A stretch of DNA of 64,000 nucleotides, taken from NCBI GenBank assembly GCA_022791495.1, contig JAAVZE010000032.1, positions 1 through 64,000 of the forward strand. The letters run 5' to 3'. The notes beneath the pieces were generated by a model. The model saw only the letters and a list, made by a program, of their open reading frames with translations. It was not told the origin of the DNA and did no database searches. The translations under genes were made by a program, and so were the position numbers. Shown piece after piece: positions 15,173 to 23,347 of this stretch (position 1 is the stretch's first letter; every line of letters starts with the position of its first letter). The stretch comes from Eubacterium sp. Its GTDB lineage: Bacteria > Bacillota > Clostridia > Lachnospirales > Lachnospiraceae.

Positions 15173-17054
15173 TGGTTATTTGGATGTTCATGATGCAAGA
15201 AATATCCTGAATGATATGAACAAAATAACGGGAAAAAGAAAAGTGGCGATTGACATCAGGGTAAGTACAGAACACGAGAAGCAGATAGATGCACTTGGCA
15301 ATCAGAAACAATGGGCATTGGAGTTGGCAAGACAATACAAAGACAAGTGGCAGTTTGACGAGACAAAAGATTTGTATGTAGAAGAAGGCATATCAGGTAC
15401 ATCGTTGAAGAAATGCCCGGCATTTGCTGATATGATTCATAAGGCAAAAAACGGAGTATACAATTTAATTGTTGTCCGTGAAGTAAGCCGATTTATGCGT
15501 AATGCAAAAATTGTTTTAGAACTGGTGGATGAGTTAAAAGAGTATGGGGTTGAGGTATACTTTGTAAATGACGGGATTTGGACGTATAATACGGATGATT
15601 ATTTTAAACTCACGATTATGGCTCAGTATGCGGAACAGGAATCACGAAAGATTTCAGAGCGGGTATTTTCTGGTCAGGCAACGGCACGGTCAAACGGAAT
15701 ACATTTTGGGAATGGTAATATTCTGGGGTATGATTTGGTAAAAGGCGAAAAGTCTTGTGATACAACATATAAAATTAATGAGGAAGAAGCTGCTACTGTT
15801 AGAAAAATATTTGAATTGTCCCTTAAAGGTTATGGCATGAAAAGGATACGGCAATATCTGGAAGATAATGGATATAAGACAGCACAGGGAAAAACCAAGT
15901 GGTACGAAAGTACTATTGAGAGGATACTTCGTAAGAGGACATATTTGGGAGAGTATGAATATTTGCAAAGTGTGACGAGTGACCCGTTAAAACATAGCAG
16001 AATTAATAATATTGAGAAGAGTAAGCATATTATTAAAAAAGGCGATTTCCCTGCAATCATAGACCCTGATACATGGTATGCTGTGCAGGATGCCATTAAC
16101 AGCAGAATTGGTTTTTCAAAGGGAGATAAGCAAGGGAAAAAGATAATGATGGGGTATGCAGGAAACAAGGATATTTACTGTAGAAAACTACGGTGCGGAT
16201 GTGGCAGGAGATTTCGTAAAGATATTCAAACAACCAACAATACGGCAACATACCGTTGCTATCAGCTTGTTGATGATAGGAATCAGGAGGAACGTGCAAG
16301 ACGGAGCAAGATACTTCAGGACAACTGTTCCGTATTTGGTATCCGGGACTGGAAGATAGACTTGTTTACACTCAGGGTATTTGACTACTTGGAATGTAAT
16401 ATTCGTGAAGTGAGAGAGCGGTTGCTCTCTGTCGTAGACGATGCTTTTGTTGCGACAGTAAATCAGGGGTATTCACAGACGGATATAAAGAAAATTGTGT
16501 CAGATATTGAAAAGCTGAATAGGAGAAATGAAAATCTTATTGACATGCGTGAAGGTGGGGAGATTACAAGAGAAACATATTTGCAAAGGAAGAAAAAGAA
16601 TGATGATGCAATTCAACGGATGATGGAACAGAAAAGCCATTTGGAATCCGAAGTGGTTACGGAAAATGAAAAGAAACAGGTAATGGCAAAGGTAAAGGCA
16701 TATGTAGATGAAGCACTTCGTTTTCCTGATATCATGGGGGATAAAATCAGTGTACCAGAAGAAATGATTGATACATATGTAAATAGCATTAAAGCGTGTG
16801 CTGATAATGTATATGAGTACAATAGAAAGATAAATCCAAATGCTAAAGTTCAGATACCTGTCGTACCAGATTCAGAGTTCAATCCCAAGATTCACTCTGC
16901 AAAAGTAATGATTGACAATTCAAAGGCGGTATTAATAGGCGAGTTTGTTATTGATTATGAAGAAGCAAAAAATTATGCAAATAGAAGGAGACGTAAGGTT
17001 AAGAGGGTTCATTGGGATAAACCTGCGGTAATTCGTATATATGCAGATTTGTAA
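15159..17054 (+). CDS. Large serine recombinase (site-specific integrase/transposase type)
   Basis: A 631-residue recombinase. The resolvase-type catalytic domain (about 27-175) has IRVSTEHEKQIDALGNQ, with the nucleophile serine in RVST, and VVREVSRFMRN. The recombinase domain follows (ILGYDLVKGE, KIFELSLKGYGMKRIRQYLEDNGYKT). A zinc-ribbon-like segment (RKLRCGCGRRFRKD ... YRCYQL) precedes a coiled coil near 440-540. Enzymes of this class move conjugative or mobilisable elements. It lies near the right end of the ppdK-bounded element and is the best candidate for its integrase. The long ppdK repeats are not the short core typical of these enzymes, so a lost tyrosine integrase is an alternative. 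Track start 15159 overlaps the upstream gene; a later start such as ATG 15216 is possible. Confidence 0.9.
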   Translation: MVGNNGYLDVHDARNILNDMNKITGKRKVAIDIRVSTEHEKQIDALGNQKQWALELARQYKDKWQFDETKDLYVEEGISGTSLKKCPAFADMIHKAKNGVYNLIVVREVSRFMRNAKIVLELVDELKEYGVEVYFVNDGIWTYNTDDYFKLTIMAQYAEQESRKISERVFSGQATARSNGIHFGNGNILGYDLVKGEKSCDTTYKINEEEAATVRKIFELSLKGYGMKRIRQYLEDNGYKTAQGKTKWYESTIERILRKRTYLGEYEYLQSVTSDPLKHSRINNIEKSKHIIKKGDFPAIIDPDTWYAVQDAINSRIGFSKGDKQGKKIMMGYAGNKDIYCRKLRCGCGRRFRKDIQTTNNTATYRCYQLVDDRNQEERARRSKILQDNCSVFGIRDWKIDLFTLRVFDYLECNIREVRERLLSVVDDAFVATVNQGYSQTDIKKIVSDIEKLNRRNENLIDMREGGEITRETYLQRKKKNDDAIQRMMEQKSHLESEVVTENEKKQVMAKVKAYVDEALRFPDIMGDKISVPEEMIDTYVNSIKACADNVYEYNRKINPNAKVQIPVVPDSEFNPKIHSAKVMIDNSKAVLIGEFVIDYEEAKNYANRRRRKVKRVHWDKPAVIRIYADL

Positions 17055-17080
17055 TTTAATAAAATTATCGAATTGATAAG

Positions 17081-17108
17081 GCAGAGTTAAAATGACTCTG
17101 CTTTTTTT
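17081..17108 (+). terminator. Terminator of the serine recombinase
   Basis: GCAGAGT (17081-17087) pairs with ACTCTGC (17095-17101) and is followed by seven T residues. Confidence 0.9.
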
Positions 17109-17203
17109 GTACATAGGGTTTTAATATAAATAAAGATACTTTCTATTTAGTGGAAATTGTGTATAATTGTATTAGGGGGGTATGAAGGAAAGAGGTGTAA
17201 GAA

Positions 17204-17845
17204 GTGGATATTGTTAAAAATGTTTTCAAAATAGAAGAACATTCAAATGGTAAAGAGGTCGATTTATACCAATATACACACATACGTGCATATCATGCTT
17301 GTCGCCCTTTGAATATACAGGATTACTTGATAAATGGGATACAAATTCTCAATGAGAAACAGGCATTGAGAGAGTCTTTACTAAGGATAAAATCAGATTA
17401 TGTTGATGAAGAGAAAATTATTAAGGAGTTTGGCAGGCAGTGGAGAGATTTTGATGATATGCATAAAAGAGTCTGGCTGGCAGTTAATAAAAAGATATTA
17501 TTGACTTTTTCTGGACACTATTTGATATATGGTAGCGAATTTATTAATACATTGGCAATGGAACTTGGATGCAGGTCATCTTTAAAGAAAGCAGGAATAC
17601 CAACAATTTTTCACTGTGATATTCCGCTTGAGAATATTAGTTCATCAACGGTTATGGATATTGAGACATTAGTTGCATCTGGATATATAGATGATATATC
17701 GATTGCAGTTGATGAAGTTTTTTCACAAGACATTGTAGATTATGAGCATCCCAAAGAGGTTCCAGACCCTTTTTATTATAATGCAAAGTATAGACCAAAT
17801 TACAAAGAACTAAAAGAAATGGGGTATATAAGTGAAAAATTGTGA
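17204..17845 (+). CDS. Hypothetical protein near the right end of the element
   Basis: A 213-residue protein starting at GTG 17204, after AAAGAGGTG. A TATAAT box lies at 17162-17167. The segment YTHIRAYHACRPLNIQDYLINGI and later FSGHYLIYGSEFINTLAMELG are the most distinctive. The His/Arg-rich first motif vaguely recalls NAD-dependent transferases, but I cannot support a family. A fragment of a second copy is present at 19663-19757, so the gene belonged to both related elements. Position at the element edge, behind the integrase, is typical of cargo genes such as defence genes. Confidence 0.6.
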   Translation: MDIVKNVFKIEEHSNGKEVDLYQYTHIRAYHACRPLNIQDYLINGIQILNEKQALRESLLRIKSDYVDEEKIIKEFGRQWRDFDDMHKRVWLAVNKKILLTFSGHYLIYGSEFINTLAMELGCRSSLKKAGIPTIFHCDIPLENISSSTVMDIETLVASGYIDDISIAVDEVFSQDIVDYEHPKEVPDPFYYNAKYRPNYKELKEMGYISEKL

Positions 17846-17951
17846 TTTACGTTTAGAATCTGCCAGAGACATATATAATCAGTTCGCCAATAGTAGGTTT
17901 TGTGCTTTTCAATATCTCCTTATAAATGATAAAACGAGAGGGGGCATGTAG
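17832..17951 (+). pseudogene. Short overlapping frame, probable gene fragment
   Basis: GTG 17832 opens a 39-codon frame overlapping the end of the 17204 gene (DLRLESARDIYNQFANSRFC). It ends inside the first copy of the ~100-bp direct repeat. It may be the truncated start of a partner gene. There is no strong ribosome-binding site. Confidence 0.25.
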
Positions 17952-18015
17952 AAGGTTTGATGGGATATTTAACTGATGCAAGGTATATTGAGTCAGAGCA
18001 TTAGAAAAGAGTTGC
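17911..18015 (+). repeat. ~100-bp imperfect direct repeat, copy 1
   Basis: Similar at roughly 80 percent, by eye, to 18383-18485. Shared blocks include AAATGATAA, GGCATGTAGAAG, ATTTAACTGAT, AGGTATATT and AGAGCATTAGAAAAG. The two copies flank the small gene at 18088. Confidence 0.75.
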
Positions 18016-18087
18016 GTAGTACAGTTTTTTTTGATATATTAAATTTGTAATATTTTTTATAACCGATTAGAAAAGGAGGGATGGATA

Positions 18088-18285
18088 ATGGGAGAGTTGG
18101 AAAAAAAGAGTAATATTTCTCCACTAATACCAACAACTGATCCTGATAAAGTGGAAACATATGCAGGAAAAGAAACAGCACGTGTTACAAAATCCTATAA
18201 AAATCCAGATGGTTCTGTTATTAAAGCAACAAGAAAGATCAATAAAGATGGCAGTATTTCTGATAAAATCGAACATAGACATTGA
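18088..18285 (+). CDS. Hypothetical 65-residue protein
   Basis: A 65-residue protein with AAAAGGAGGG before the start. It is hydrophilic: NISPLIPTTDPDKVETYAGK, then a beta-hairpin-like part (YKNPDGSVIKATRKINKDGS). No family recognised. It is flanked by the two ~100-bp direct repeats and is the last gene of the element before the right-hand repeat. Confidence 0.6.
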   Translation: MGELEKKSNISPLIPTTDPDKVETYAGKETARVTKSYKNPDGSVIKATRKINKDGSISDKIEHRH

Positions 18286-18618
18286 TTGTATATATAATAA
18301 GCTTTAGGTAAGTGATTATTACTAAAAACATAACAGTCAATTGCATGGCTTAAAAAGTATTTTTAAGAAAATTGCATTATTTGATATCTCAGTAAATGAT
18401 AATAATGAGAGGGGTATGTAGAAGTACTGATGAGGAATTTAACTGATACGAGGTATATTAAGTTAGAGCATTAGAAAAGTATTGCATGGCGTTGCCTTCT
18501 TATGATGCACTGAGATTGTTGCAAAATATTGATGTATTTTTTTGTTTTGTATAGGTTATCAAATCTATCCATTTACGAACGAAAAATCGGCGGTATGAGT
18601 CAGCTTTTAACCACTATT
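18286..18618. other. Right end of the element, gene-free
   Basis: This 333-bp stretch holds copy 2 of the ~100-bp direct repeat (18383-18485) and AT-rich sequence to the right junction at 18619. No gene was seen. Confidence 0.5.
18383..18485 (+). repeat. ~100-bp imperfect direct repeat, copy 2
   Basis: Second copy of the repeat at 17911-18015. Differences are scattered and change most codons of any frame, so no shared peptide appears to be under selection. Confidence 0.75.
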
Positions 18619-18802
18619 GCACAGGCAGCGATTGCACAGAAGTGAGCAATTCCTCTTGAAAAAAGGAATCCTAAAAAAACACCAATTTACGGGACTTTGA
18701 GGAGTGTCTGATTTCGAGGAATCGCTGATTCCTTGGAGTCAGTATAAGAAAGTATAGAAAACAGCCTATTCAGGGAACAAATCTCTGAATGGGCTGTTTT
18801 TA
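18619..18802 (+). repeat. Right direct repeat (att-like), also the left end of a decayed sibling element
   Basis: The first 27 bases equal the end of ppdK. The rest parallels 187-345 with scattered substitutions, including the hairpin near 18759-18802. Because a methylase remnant follows in the same order as on the left, this repeat is both the right boundary of the first element and the left end of a second one. Confidence 0.75.
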
Positions 18803-18840
18803 GATGGATGATTTATAAGGGGAGAGGGCTATTTTTGCCG

Positions 18841-19125
18841 CTAAGGTTCTTCGGTGTCATAATGACAACAACCCTCGAAGGGGAAATTGATAATAACACG
18901 CTCTATGGCGACACCGCCTTTCTTATATGGATAGTCGCGATAATATAGCCCATGCCCTAAGAAGGATTTGTCGATAATGTGTTTGAAGATATAAGACCGA
19001 TGGGAAGATTTACGGATGTTTTCTGGCAACTTTTTTGTTTTGGCATAATAATCGTCTCCTTTGCAATTTAATAGATTTTTTTTCAGATTCCGCACACATG
19101 GCGAAAAGTTGAAAAGTCATTTTTT
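18841..19125 (-). pseudogene. Internally deleted copy of the D12 methylase
   Basis: The 3' part parallels 379-528 and the 5' part parallels 1716-1830 of the methylase, joined directly. About 1.19 kb between two GATAT pentamers (524-528 and 1716-1720 in the intact copy) is missing. This removes both catalytic motifs and shifts the frame. The open frame 18841-19095 (SYIFKHIIDKSFLGHGLYYR) is therefore a fusion product and not a working enzyme. Confidence 0.85.
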
Positions 19126-19156
19126 ATTAGTTGCATTCGACGTTGTCTGAGCGACG

Positions 19157-19372
19157 GATGCGGAAGTCGAAGAAATCTTTAAGAGACTGAATAACAGTAC
19201 ACTGCTCAGTTCTATTCAGAAATGCAGGAATGAATTAGGGGTCGAGCTGTCAGCGTGGGCAAAAGAAATATATAAAAGGGATTTCTTCCAACACTCCATC
19301 TCCCTGACAGTGGCACGGTTGCGGAGGGAGACTGACCTTGAGGTACTGCTCCAGACAATGCTGTTGTTGGCA
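19157..19372 (+). pseudogene. Fragment of a DUF262 gene
   Basis: Bases parallel 3311-3527 of the DUF262 gene (GAAGTCGA-GAAATCTTTAAGAG and onward to CAGACAATGCTGTTG) with many silent-looking differences. Both ends of the gene are missing. This is the second gene of the sibling element, in the same order as in the intact one. Confidence 0.85.
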
Positions 19373-19439
19373 GACAGTTTACATGAGGGGAACCCCCTGA
19401 CGTAGGATGGATTTCCAGTTGCTTTTTTGGAAGAGAAGA

Positions 19440-19682
19440 CGGACTATGGTAACCAGATTTTTTTTCCATGTCAACAACATAAAAAGCAAGGTAGTTGTCT
19501 ATGACAATAAACCTTATGCCCCAGGAGGCGAGAATGGGATCGTCTACCAGTTTGAATTTTTCGGGGAAATTGCACAGGGAGTTCATCTGTTTTTCGGTAT
19601 GGTCTAAAAGATCATCGGCAGCCTTTGGGTTTTTCAGGACATAATCAATGTGGTCTGCGGCATGGATTTTGATGATATGCAT
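19440..19682 (-). pseudogene. RelE/ParE-type toxin remnant
   Basis: The minus-strand frame 19212-19682 begins MHIIKIHAADHIDYVLKNPK and continues DPILASWGIRFIVIDNYLAFYVVD, a RelE/ParE toxin pattern. The first helix start and the C-terminal active-site strand are absent, and after about residue 80 the frame runs into unrelated sequence. It differs from the intact toxin at 6908. No antitoxin is nearby. Confidence 0.65.
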
Positions 19683-19757
19683 AAAAGAGTCTGTCTGGCA
19701 GTTAATGAAAAGATATTATTGACTTTCTCTGGACACTATTTGATATATGGTAGCGAA
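19663..19757 (+). pseudogene. Fragment of the 17204-type gene
   Basis: Bases parallel 17447-17542 (TTTTGATGATATGCATAAAA through GATATATGGTAGCGAAT) at over 90 percent by eye. Only about 32 codons remain. It marks where the right part of the sibling element has collapsed onto its left part. Confidence 0.8.
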
Positions 19758-19804
19758 TGATATTGTCAATATTGGTTTACACTTTTTTCTCAAAGATGTT
19801 CGAC

Positions 19805-20189
19805 CTATGCTGCCTCCCGTAATGAATCATAGTATTGCTGCCTCTTAACCATCGGAGGCAAACCACCATTAGCAGAACAGATCCTTCGGTTATTCCAGTA
19901 ACTGATGAAATATCTCCAGATGAGGGTTTTTAACTCTTCTACTGTCATTGAAGTGGTATCGTAACGTCCATAAAGTAATAAGCTCATCGTTAAGGGATAA
20001 TGCCGCCTTAGGTGTATGGACAGCTTCATTTGCACTGAGGCGGCCTTCTTTGAAGGCTTTTATCCAGGTTGACATAGTACCTTTTGGAATCCCTAATTCT
20101 CTGGCCGCCTTATGCCCACCAGTTTCCTGGGCAAGTTTTACGGCTTGTGCTTTGAATTCGTTGTCATAAGATTTTTGGTTTTGTGCCAT
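19805..20189 (-). mobile_element. IS3-family insertion sequence remnant
   Basis: Frame 19890-20189 begins as an IS3-type OrfA (FKAQAVKLAQETGGHKAARE with the GIPKGTMSTWIKAFKEG helix-turn-helix). Frame 19805-20035 ends as an OrfB C-terminus (ELKTLIWRYFISYWNNRRIC, then GGLPPMVKRQQYY). The DDE catalytic core between them is gone, leaving about 390 bp. No terminal inverted repeats could be defined. It cannot transpose by itself. Confidence 0.75.
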
Positions 20190-20210
20190 ATGCTGTTTTC
20201 TCCTATTCCT

Positions 20211-20333
20211 GTATCAAAAGTAATTGCGATTGCCAACCAGAAGGGAGGAACCGTAAAGACCACATCAGCGGTTAATCTTGGTGCTCGGACTGGCAAATCA
20301 GGGGAAACGGGTACTTCTGGTAGTCTTGGATAG
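20211..20333 (+). pseudogene. ParA/Soj N-terminal stub
   Basis: The frame reads VSKVIAIANQKGGTVKTTSA followed by VNLGA, the start of a ParA partition ATPase. The Walker A KGGxGKTT has Val in place of the essential Gly before Lys, and the reading frame ends 40 codons in. It is a dead remnant, probably from the maintenance module of the sibling element. Confidence 0.75.
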
Positions 20334-20381
20334 TAGAAAAATTCATAAAGCTATGGTATAATAATGATATATCGGAAAAAT

Positions 20382-20609
20382 ATGACTTATTCAGAAGAAA
20401 TAAAGAGAATACGCCAGAAATGTTTTCTGTCACAGGAAGCTTTCGGCAGAGAACTTGGTGTTTCATTTTCCTCTGTCAATCGTTGGGAAAGTGGAAAAAG
20501 CAAACCTAATATGTCTGCCATGAAAAAGATTAAGGATTTTTGTGATGCCCACAATCTTGATTTCAACATATTAGAAGAAAAATGGATTCAAAGTGGAAAG
20601 GACAAATGA
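20382..20609 (+). CDS. XRE regulator of the type I R-M operon
   Basis: A 75-residue helix-turn-helix protein. ATG 20382 (MTYSEEIKRIRQKCFLSQEA) is preferred to 20364, although the ribosome-binding site is weak. The DNA-binding helices FLSQEAFGRELGVSFSSVNRWESGKSKPN are canonical. It ends 1 base before the start of hsdM, so it is translationally linked to the restriction-modification genes. Controller proteins of this kind set the level of methylase and nuclease; that role is inferred from position. Confidence 0.85.
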   Translation: MTYSEEIKRIRQKCFLSQEAFGRELGVSFSSVNRWESGKSKPNMSAMKKIKDFCDAHNLDFNILEEKWIQSGKDK

Positions 20610-20610
20610 T

Positions 20611-22218
20611 ATGGCAAAAAAGAAAACTGTGGAAAAAACATTAAATATAGACAATATTTTATTTAACTGTAGGGATATTTTGCGTGCTGCACGTAACTCA
20701 GGCTCTTTTTTTGAAAAGAGAGATATGATGCTTACGCTTGTGTTTTTGCGTTTTATTGGAGAAAAATATGAAGATGGAATCGAAAAACTTCGTCAGATTT
20801 TAATTGAGCAGGGACTTGACCCTGATGATGAAAATATTAGAATGGCTTTTTTTGATGATGCTACTTTTACAGACGGAACTTACAATTTGCCTGTTGAAGC
20901 GAGATGGTCAACAATCATCAACACACCTGCACCAGGGCTTAATGTTGCACTTGACACTGCTCTTCATAGTATTGCAACAGGTTCCAAAGATTTGAAAGGT
21001 TGTTTTATTGAAGGAACATTTACCACTCGTAATCTTGCTTCTAATGATATAAAAAAGCTGGTAGATGAAGTGAATAAAATTAGTCATAAAGCATTTGGAG
21101 AGGAAAAAGATCTTATTGGTCGTGTTTATGAATATTTTTTAAAAGAATTTGCGGTTAATGCAACAAAAGAAGAGGGAGAATTCTATACTCCTCACGATGT
21201 TGTACAATTGATTGCAACAATGATAGAACCTTATGATGGTACTTTATATGATCCTTGCTGCGGTTCGGGTGGTATGTTTATACAGAGTGCTGCTCTTGTA
21301 AAATCCAAGCAGGGTGATATTAACAAAATCAATATTTACGGACAGGAAAAAGACGCAGCTACTTATCGACTTGCAAAAATGAACCTTGCACTTCGTGGGC
21401 TTAGCCATAACCTTGGCGAAAGGAACGATTCTTCCTTTACTCATGATTTGCATAAGGGATTGCACTTCAATTATATTATGGCTAATCCGCCTTTTAATCT
21501 TAAAGGATGGTACGATGCCAATCTGAAAAATGATGCTCGTTGGTCAGACTATGTAACGCCACCGGCAAGCAATGCAAACTATGCTTGGATTTTGCACATG
21601 CTTTCTCATTTGAAAAAAACGGATGGTGTTGCAGGCTTCCTGCTTGCCAATGGTGCATTAAATGACAGCGATACTTTGGAAATCCGTAAAAAACTGATTC
21701 AAAATGATAAGGTTGAAGCTATTATTGTTCTGCCAAGAGAATTATTCATTACTACCGATATCAGCGTTACACTCTGGATTTTAAATCAGAATAAAAAAGG
21801 TGGTAACTACCATGGCAGAGATCTTCGTAATCGTGAATATGAAATTCTTTTTATGGATTTGCGTCAATGGAGACAAAATCCTGTTAAGGGTGAAAACAAA
21901 AAGAAAGTACGCTTGGTTACAGAACAGATTGAACGAGTAGCAGATATATACCACACATGGCAAGGGAAAAATATTTATGGTACAAACTATGAAGTGCCTG
22001 AACTTTATCGAAGTGTGGAAATTTCTGAAATTGAAGACAAAGGCTGGACACTTACACCAAGTAAATATATCGAGTTTATTGATCACGACTTAGAAATTGA
22101 CTATGAAAAGGAAATGGCTCGTATTCAGGCTGAAATGCGGGATGTTATAAAGCAGGAAAAGAAATCCCAGCAGATGCTGGAAGAAGCACTTAGGGGGATT
22201 GGTTATGGGATTGACTAA
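20611..22218 (+). CDS. hsdM: Type I restriction-modification methyltransferase subunit
   Basis: A 535-residue HsdM from ATG 20611. The N-terminal helical domain (residues ~1-150) contains FLRFIGEKYEDGIEKL. The S-adenosylmethionine motif I is DPCCGSGGMF and motif IV is ANPPFN, as required for N6-adenine methylation. With HsdS it forms the methyltransferase, and with HsdR the restriction complex. Its end overlaps the hsdS start by 14 bases. No frameshift or missing motif is seen. Confidence 0.95.
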   Translation: MAKKKTVEKTLNIDNILFNCRDILRAARNSGSFFEKRDMMLTLVFLRFIGEKYEDGIEKLRQILIEQGLDPDDENIRMAFFDDATFTDGTYNLPVEARWSTIINTPAPGLNVALDTALHSIATGSKDLKGCFIEGTFTTRNLASNDIKKLVDEVNKISHKAFGEEKDLIGRVYEYFLKEFAVNATKEEGEFYTPHDVVQLIATMIEPYDGTLYDPCCGSGGMFIQSAALVKSKQGDINKINIYGQEKDAATYRLAKMNLALRGLSHNLGERNDSSFTHDLHKGLHFNYIMANPPFNLKGWYDANLKNDARWSDYVTPPASNANYAWILHMLSHLKKTDGVAGFLLANGALNDSDTLEIRKKLIQNDKVEAIIVLPRELFITTDISVTLWILNQNKKGGNYHGRDLRNREYEILFMDLRQWRQNPVKGENKKKVRLVTEQIERVADIYHTWQGKNIYGTNYEVPELYRSVEISEIEDKGWTLTPSKYIEFIDHDLEIDYEKEMARIQAEMRDVIKQEKKSQQMLEEALRGIGYGID

Positions 22219-23344
22219 ATATAAAATAGGGGATTTAATTGAACCTGTTTTAAATATTAATTCCGATTTGAGATATGGTTCTGATGATGTAAGGGGAATG
22301 ACAATTACTAAAGAAATAATACCGACCAAAGCTAATGTAAGTGGTACGGATTTATCGAAATTTTTAGTGGTAAGTCCGGGGGAATTCATTTATAACCCTA
22401 GAACACATGGCAAAAGAATTGGCTTTGGCTACAATAATACAGACGACACCTTTATTATTAGCTGGAATAATATAGCATTCAGAGTGAAGTTATTTATGGA
22501 AGATATTGTATTATCCGATTATTTATTTTTACATTTTAAACGTGATGAATGGGATAGAGAGGCTTGTTTTCAATCATGGGGAAGTTCAACAGAAGTATTT
22601 TCTTGGGATACTTTATGTGAAATGGAAATTGACCTCCCACCACTTCCAATCCAGCAAAAGTATGTAGATGTCTACAATGCTATGCTCGCTAATCAGAAAA
22701 GCTATGAACGTGGGTTAGAAGATTTGAAATTTATCTGCGATGCTTACATTGAGGAATTAAGACATAAATTGCCTTGTGAGACTATTGGTAAGTACATTTT
22801 TGAATATAATGTAAAGAATGAAATTGGTATGCCACTTAATTCTGTTAGAGGTATTGCAACAAGTAAAGAATTTATCGATACAAAAGCAAATATGGATGGT
22901 GTTTCGTTAGATAATTATAAAATCGTAGAACCTGGAATGATTGCATTTATCTCAGACACATCTAGGCGTGGAGATAAAATGTCGCTTGCATTGAACCAAT
23001 CCAATGAATCTTATTTAGTTTCGTCAATTTCTACAGTGATTAGGACAGATAAGGACAAGCTTTTACCTAAGTATTTGTTTTTATTTTTCTTAAGAACTGA
23101 GTTTGATCGATATGCTCGTTTTAATTCATGGGGAAGCGCAAGGGAAACATTTGACTGGGAAGAAATGTGCGATGTCAGAATCCCTGTTCCCGATATTAAA
23201 ATACAGCGTGATATAGTAAATATTTATGAAGCTTATGATACACGCAAAGAAATTAACGAAAAGCTTAAAGGACAAATAAAGGATATTTGCCCGATTTTGA
23301 TAAAGGGTTCTATCGAAGAAGCAAGAAAAACGAAGGAGGCGTAG
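22205..23344 (+). CDS. hsdS: Type I R-M specificity subunit
   Basis: A 379-residue HsdS from ATG 22205. It has two target-recognition domains, each followed by a conserved helical spacer (LPPLPIQQKYVDVYNAM and VPDIKIQRDIVNIYEAY). The halves resemble each other: VRGMTITKEIIPTKANVSG against VRGIATSKEFIDTKANMDG, and SWGSSTEVFSWD against SWGSARETFDWE. Such internal duplication suggests two related half-site specificities. The subunit determines the DNA sequence recognised by the complex. There is no second hsdS or invertase beside it. Confidence 0.95.
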   Translation: MGLTKYKIGDLIEPVLNINSDLRYGSDDVRGMTITKEIIPTKANVSGTDLSKFLVVSPGEFIYNPRTHGKRIGFGYNNTDDTFIISWNNIAFRVKLFMEDIVLSDYLFLHFKRDEWDREACFQSWGSSTEVFSWDTLCEMEIDLPPLPIQQKYVDVYNAMLANQKSYERGLEDLKFICDAYIEELRHKLPCETIGKYIFEYNVKNEIGMPLNSVRGIATSKEFIDTKANMDGVSLDNYKIVEPGMIAFISDTSRRGDKMSLALNQSNESYLVSSISTVIRTDKDKLLPKYLFLFFLRTEFDRYARFNSWGSARETFDWEEMCDVRIPVPDIKIQRDIVNIYEAYDTRKEINEKLKGQIKDICPILIKGSIEEARKTKEA

Positions 23345-23347
23345 TTT

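Noticed and set aside
17970-18455. Conserved 14-codon peptide in both ~100-bp repeats (LTD-RYI pattern)
   Set aside because: Most base differences change amino acids, so there is no sign that a peptide is preserved.
17924-18485. CRISPR-like or retron-like reading of the repeats near 18 kb
   Set aside because: There are only two imperfect copies 472 bp apart, and no cas or reverse-transcriptase gene is in the window.
19770-20210. Complete IS element
   Set aside because: The DDE core is missing and terminal inverted repeats could not be found.
22199-23344. Phase-variable hsdS shuffling system
   Set aside because: Only one hsdS is present, with no inverted half-genes or nearby recombinase.
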